A DNA stretch of 24,174 nucleotides from contig NZ_JAGLBB010000050.1 of assembly GCF_018260555.1 (NCBI RefSeq), forward strand, positions 1 through 24,174, written 5' to 3'. This document shows positions 24,174 through 24,174 of this stretch, piece by piece. This DNA comes from Deinococcus sp. Its GTDB lineage: Bacteria; Deinococcota; Deinococci; Deinococcales; Deinococcaceae. The translations under genes and the position numbers were made by a program. Below the pieces are notes generated by a model. It saw only the letters and a program-made list of their open reading frames with translations. It ran no database searches and was not told where the DNA came from. The stretch's first letter is position 1, and each line of letters opens with the position of its first letter.

Positions 24174-24174
24174 T

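Larger units (their letters stand above)
23368..24174. other. About 800 bp without a supportable gene
   Basis: Base composition is more mixed than in the coding regions, and the short open frames here show no family features. It holds two parS-like palindromes (23516, 23628), a 35-nt-spaced direct repeat TTGCCGAATG (23461 and 23496), an inverted repeat ATGGCC/GGCCAT (23846-23863), a 14-bp inverted repeat (23997-24050) and CCACAG-AG-CTGTGG (24062-24075). It resembles a centromere-type and spacer region, possibly with decayed insertion material. Confidence 0.6.

Overview
The window looks like the replication and partition end of a high-GC plasmid or megaplasmid from a Deinococcus-like bacterium, joined directly to a large cobalamin (vitamin B12) gene cluster. 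The assignment rests on the RepA-type initiator, GC-rich coding style, TANNNT promoter motifs placed about 6-8 nt before start codons that lack a Shine-Dalgarno (a pattern known in Deinococcus), and the gene order. It is inferred from sequence reading, not from a database match.

Layout, all minus strand from 19911 down to 1: repA (18487-19911); an extended -10 promoter and a compact cobalamin riboswitch (18297-18398) followed by an intrinsic terminator with a competing antiterminator; btuF, cobO, cbiE; a 142-bp gap; then a tightly coupled run of cbiX-cobH fusion, cbiD, cobI, cobM, cbiG, cobJ-cobK fusion, cobW, a NiCoT-family Co/Ni permease, bluB and cobN. Every junction in that run is a 4-nt ATGA/GTGA overlap. 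After cobN comes a Phd/VapC-type toxin-antitoxin pair (875-1509), then a ChlI-like chelatase ATPase that runs off the left edge (855-1).

The right part (19912-24174) is the replicon control region. It holds an AT-rich stretch and repA promoter with an operator-like inverted repeat, eleven copies of an 18-nt iteron with a perfect DnaA box between two of them, a plus-strand parA-parB operon, a convergent gene of unknown function, and three perfect copies of an 18-bp palindrome whose core TCACGTGA matches the parS core. One copy is upstream of parA and two are beyond parB. The last 800 bp hold no gene I can support, only small repeats and palindromes.

How the genes work together: corrin-ring synthesis uses CbiX (early cobalt insertion), CobI, CobJ, CobM, CbiG, CbiD, CobK, CbiE and CobH. 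CobN with ChlI is a second, late-insertion type chelatase. CobW and the permease handle cobalt, BluB makes the lower ligand, CobO adenosylates, and BtuF supports corrinoid uptake. No CbiT, CobA/CysG, CbiA/CobB, CbiP/CobQ, CbiB/CobD, CobU, CobS, BtuC or BtuD is visible here. The riboswitch should repress at least btuF-cobO, and possibly the cluster behind them, when cobalamin is plentiful. The toxin-antitoxin pair inside the cobaltochelatase genes and the parABS/iteron system would both favour keeping the B12-bearing replicon.
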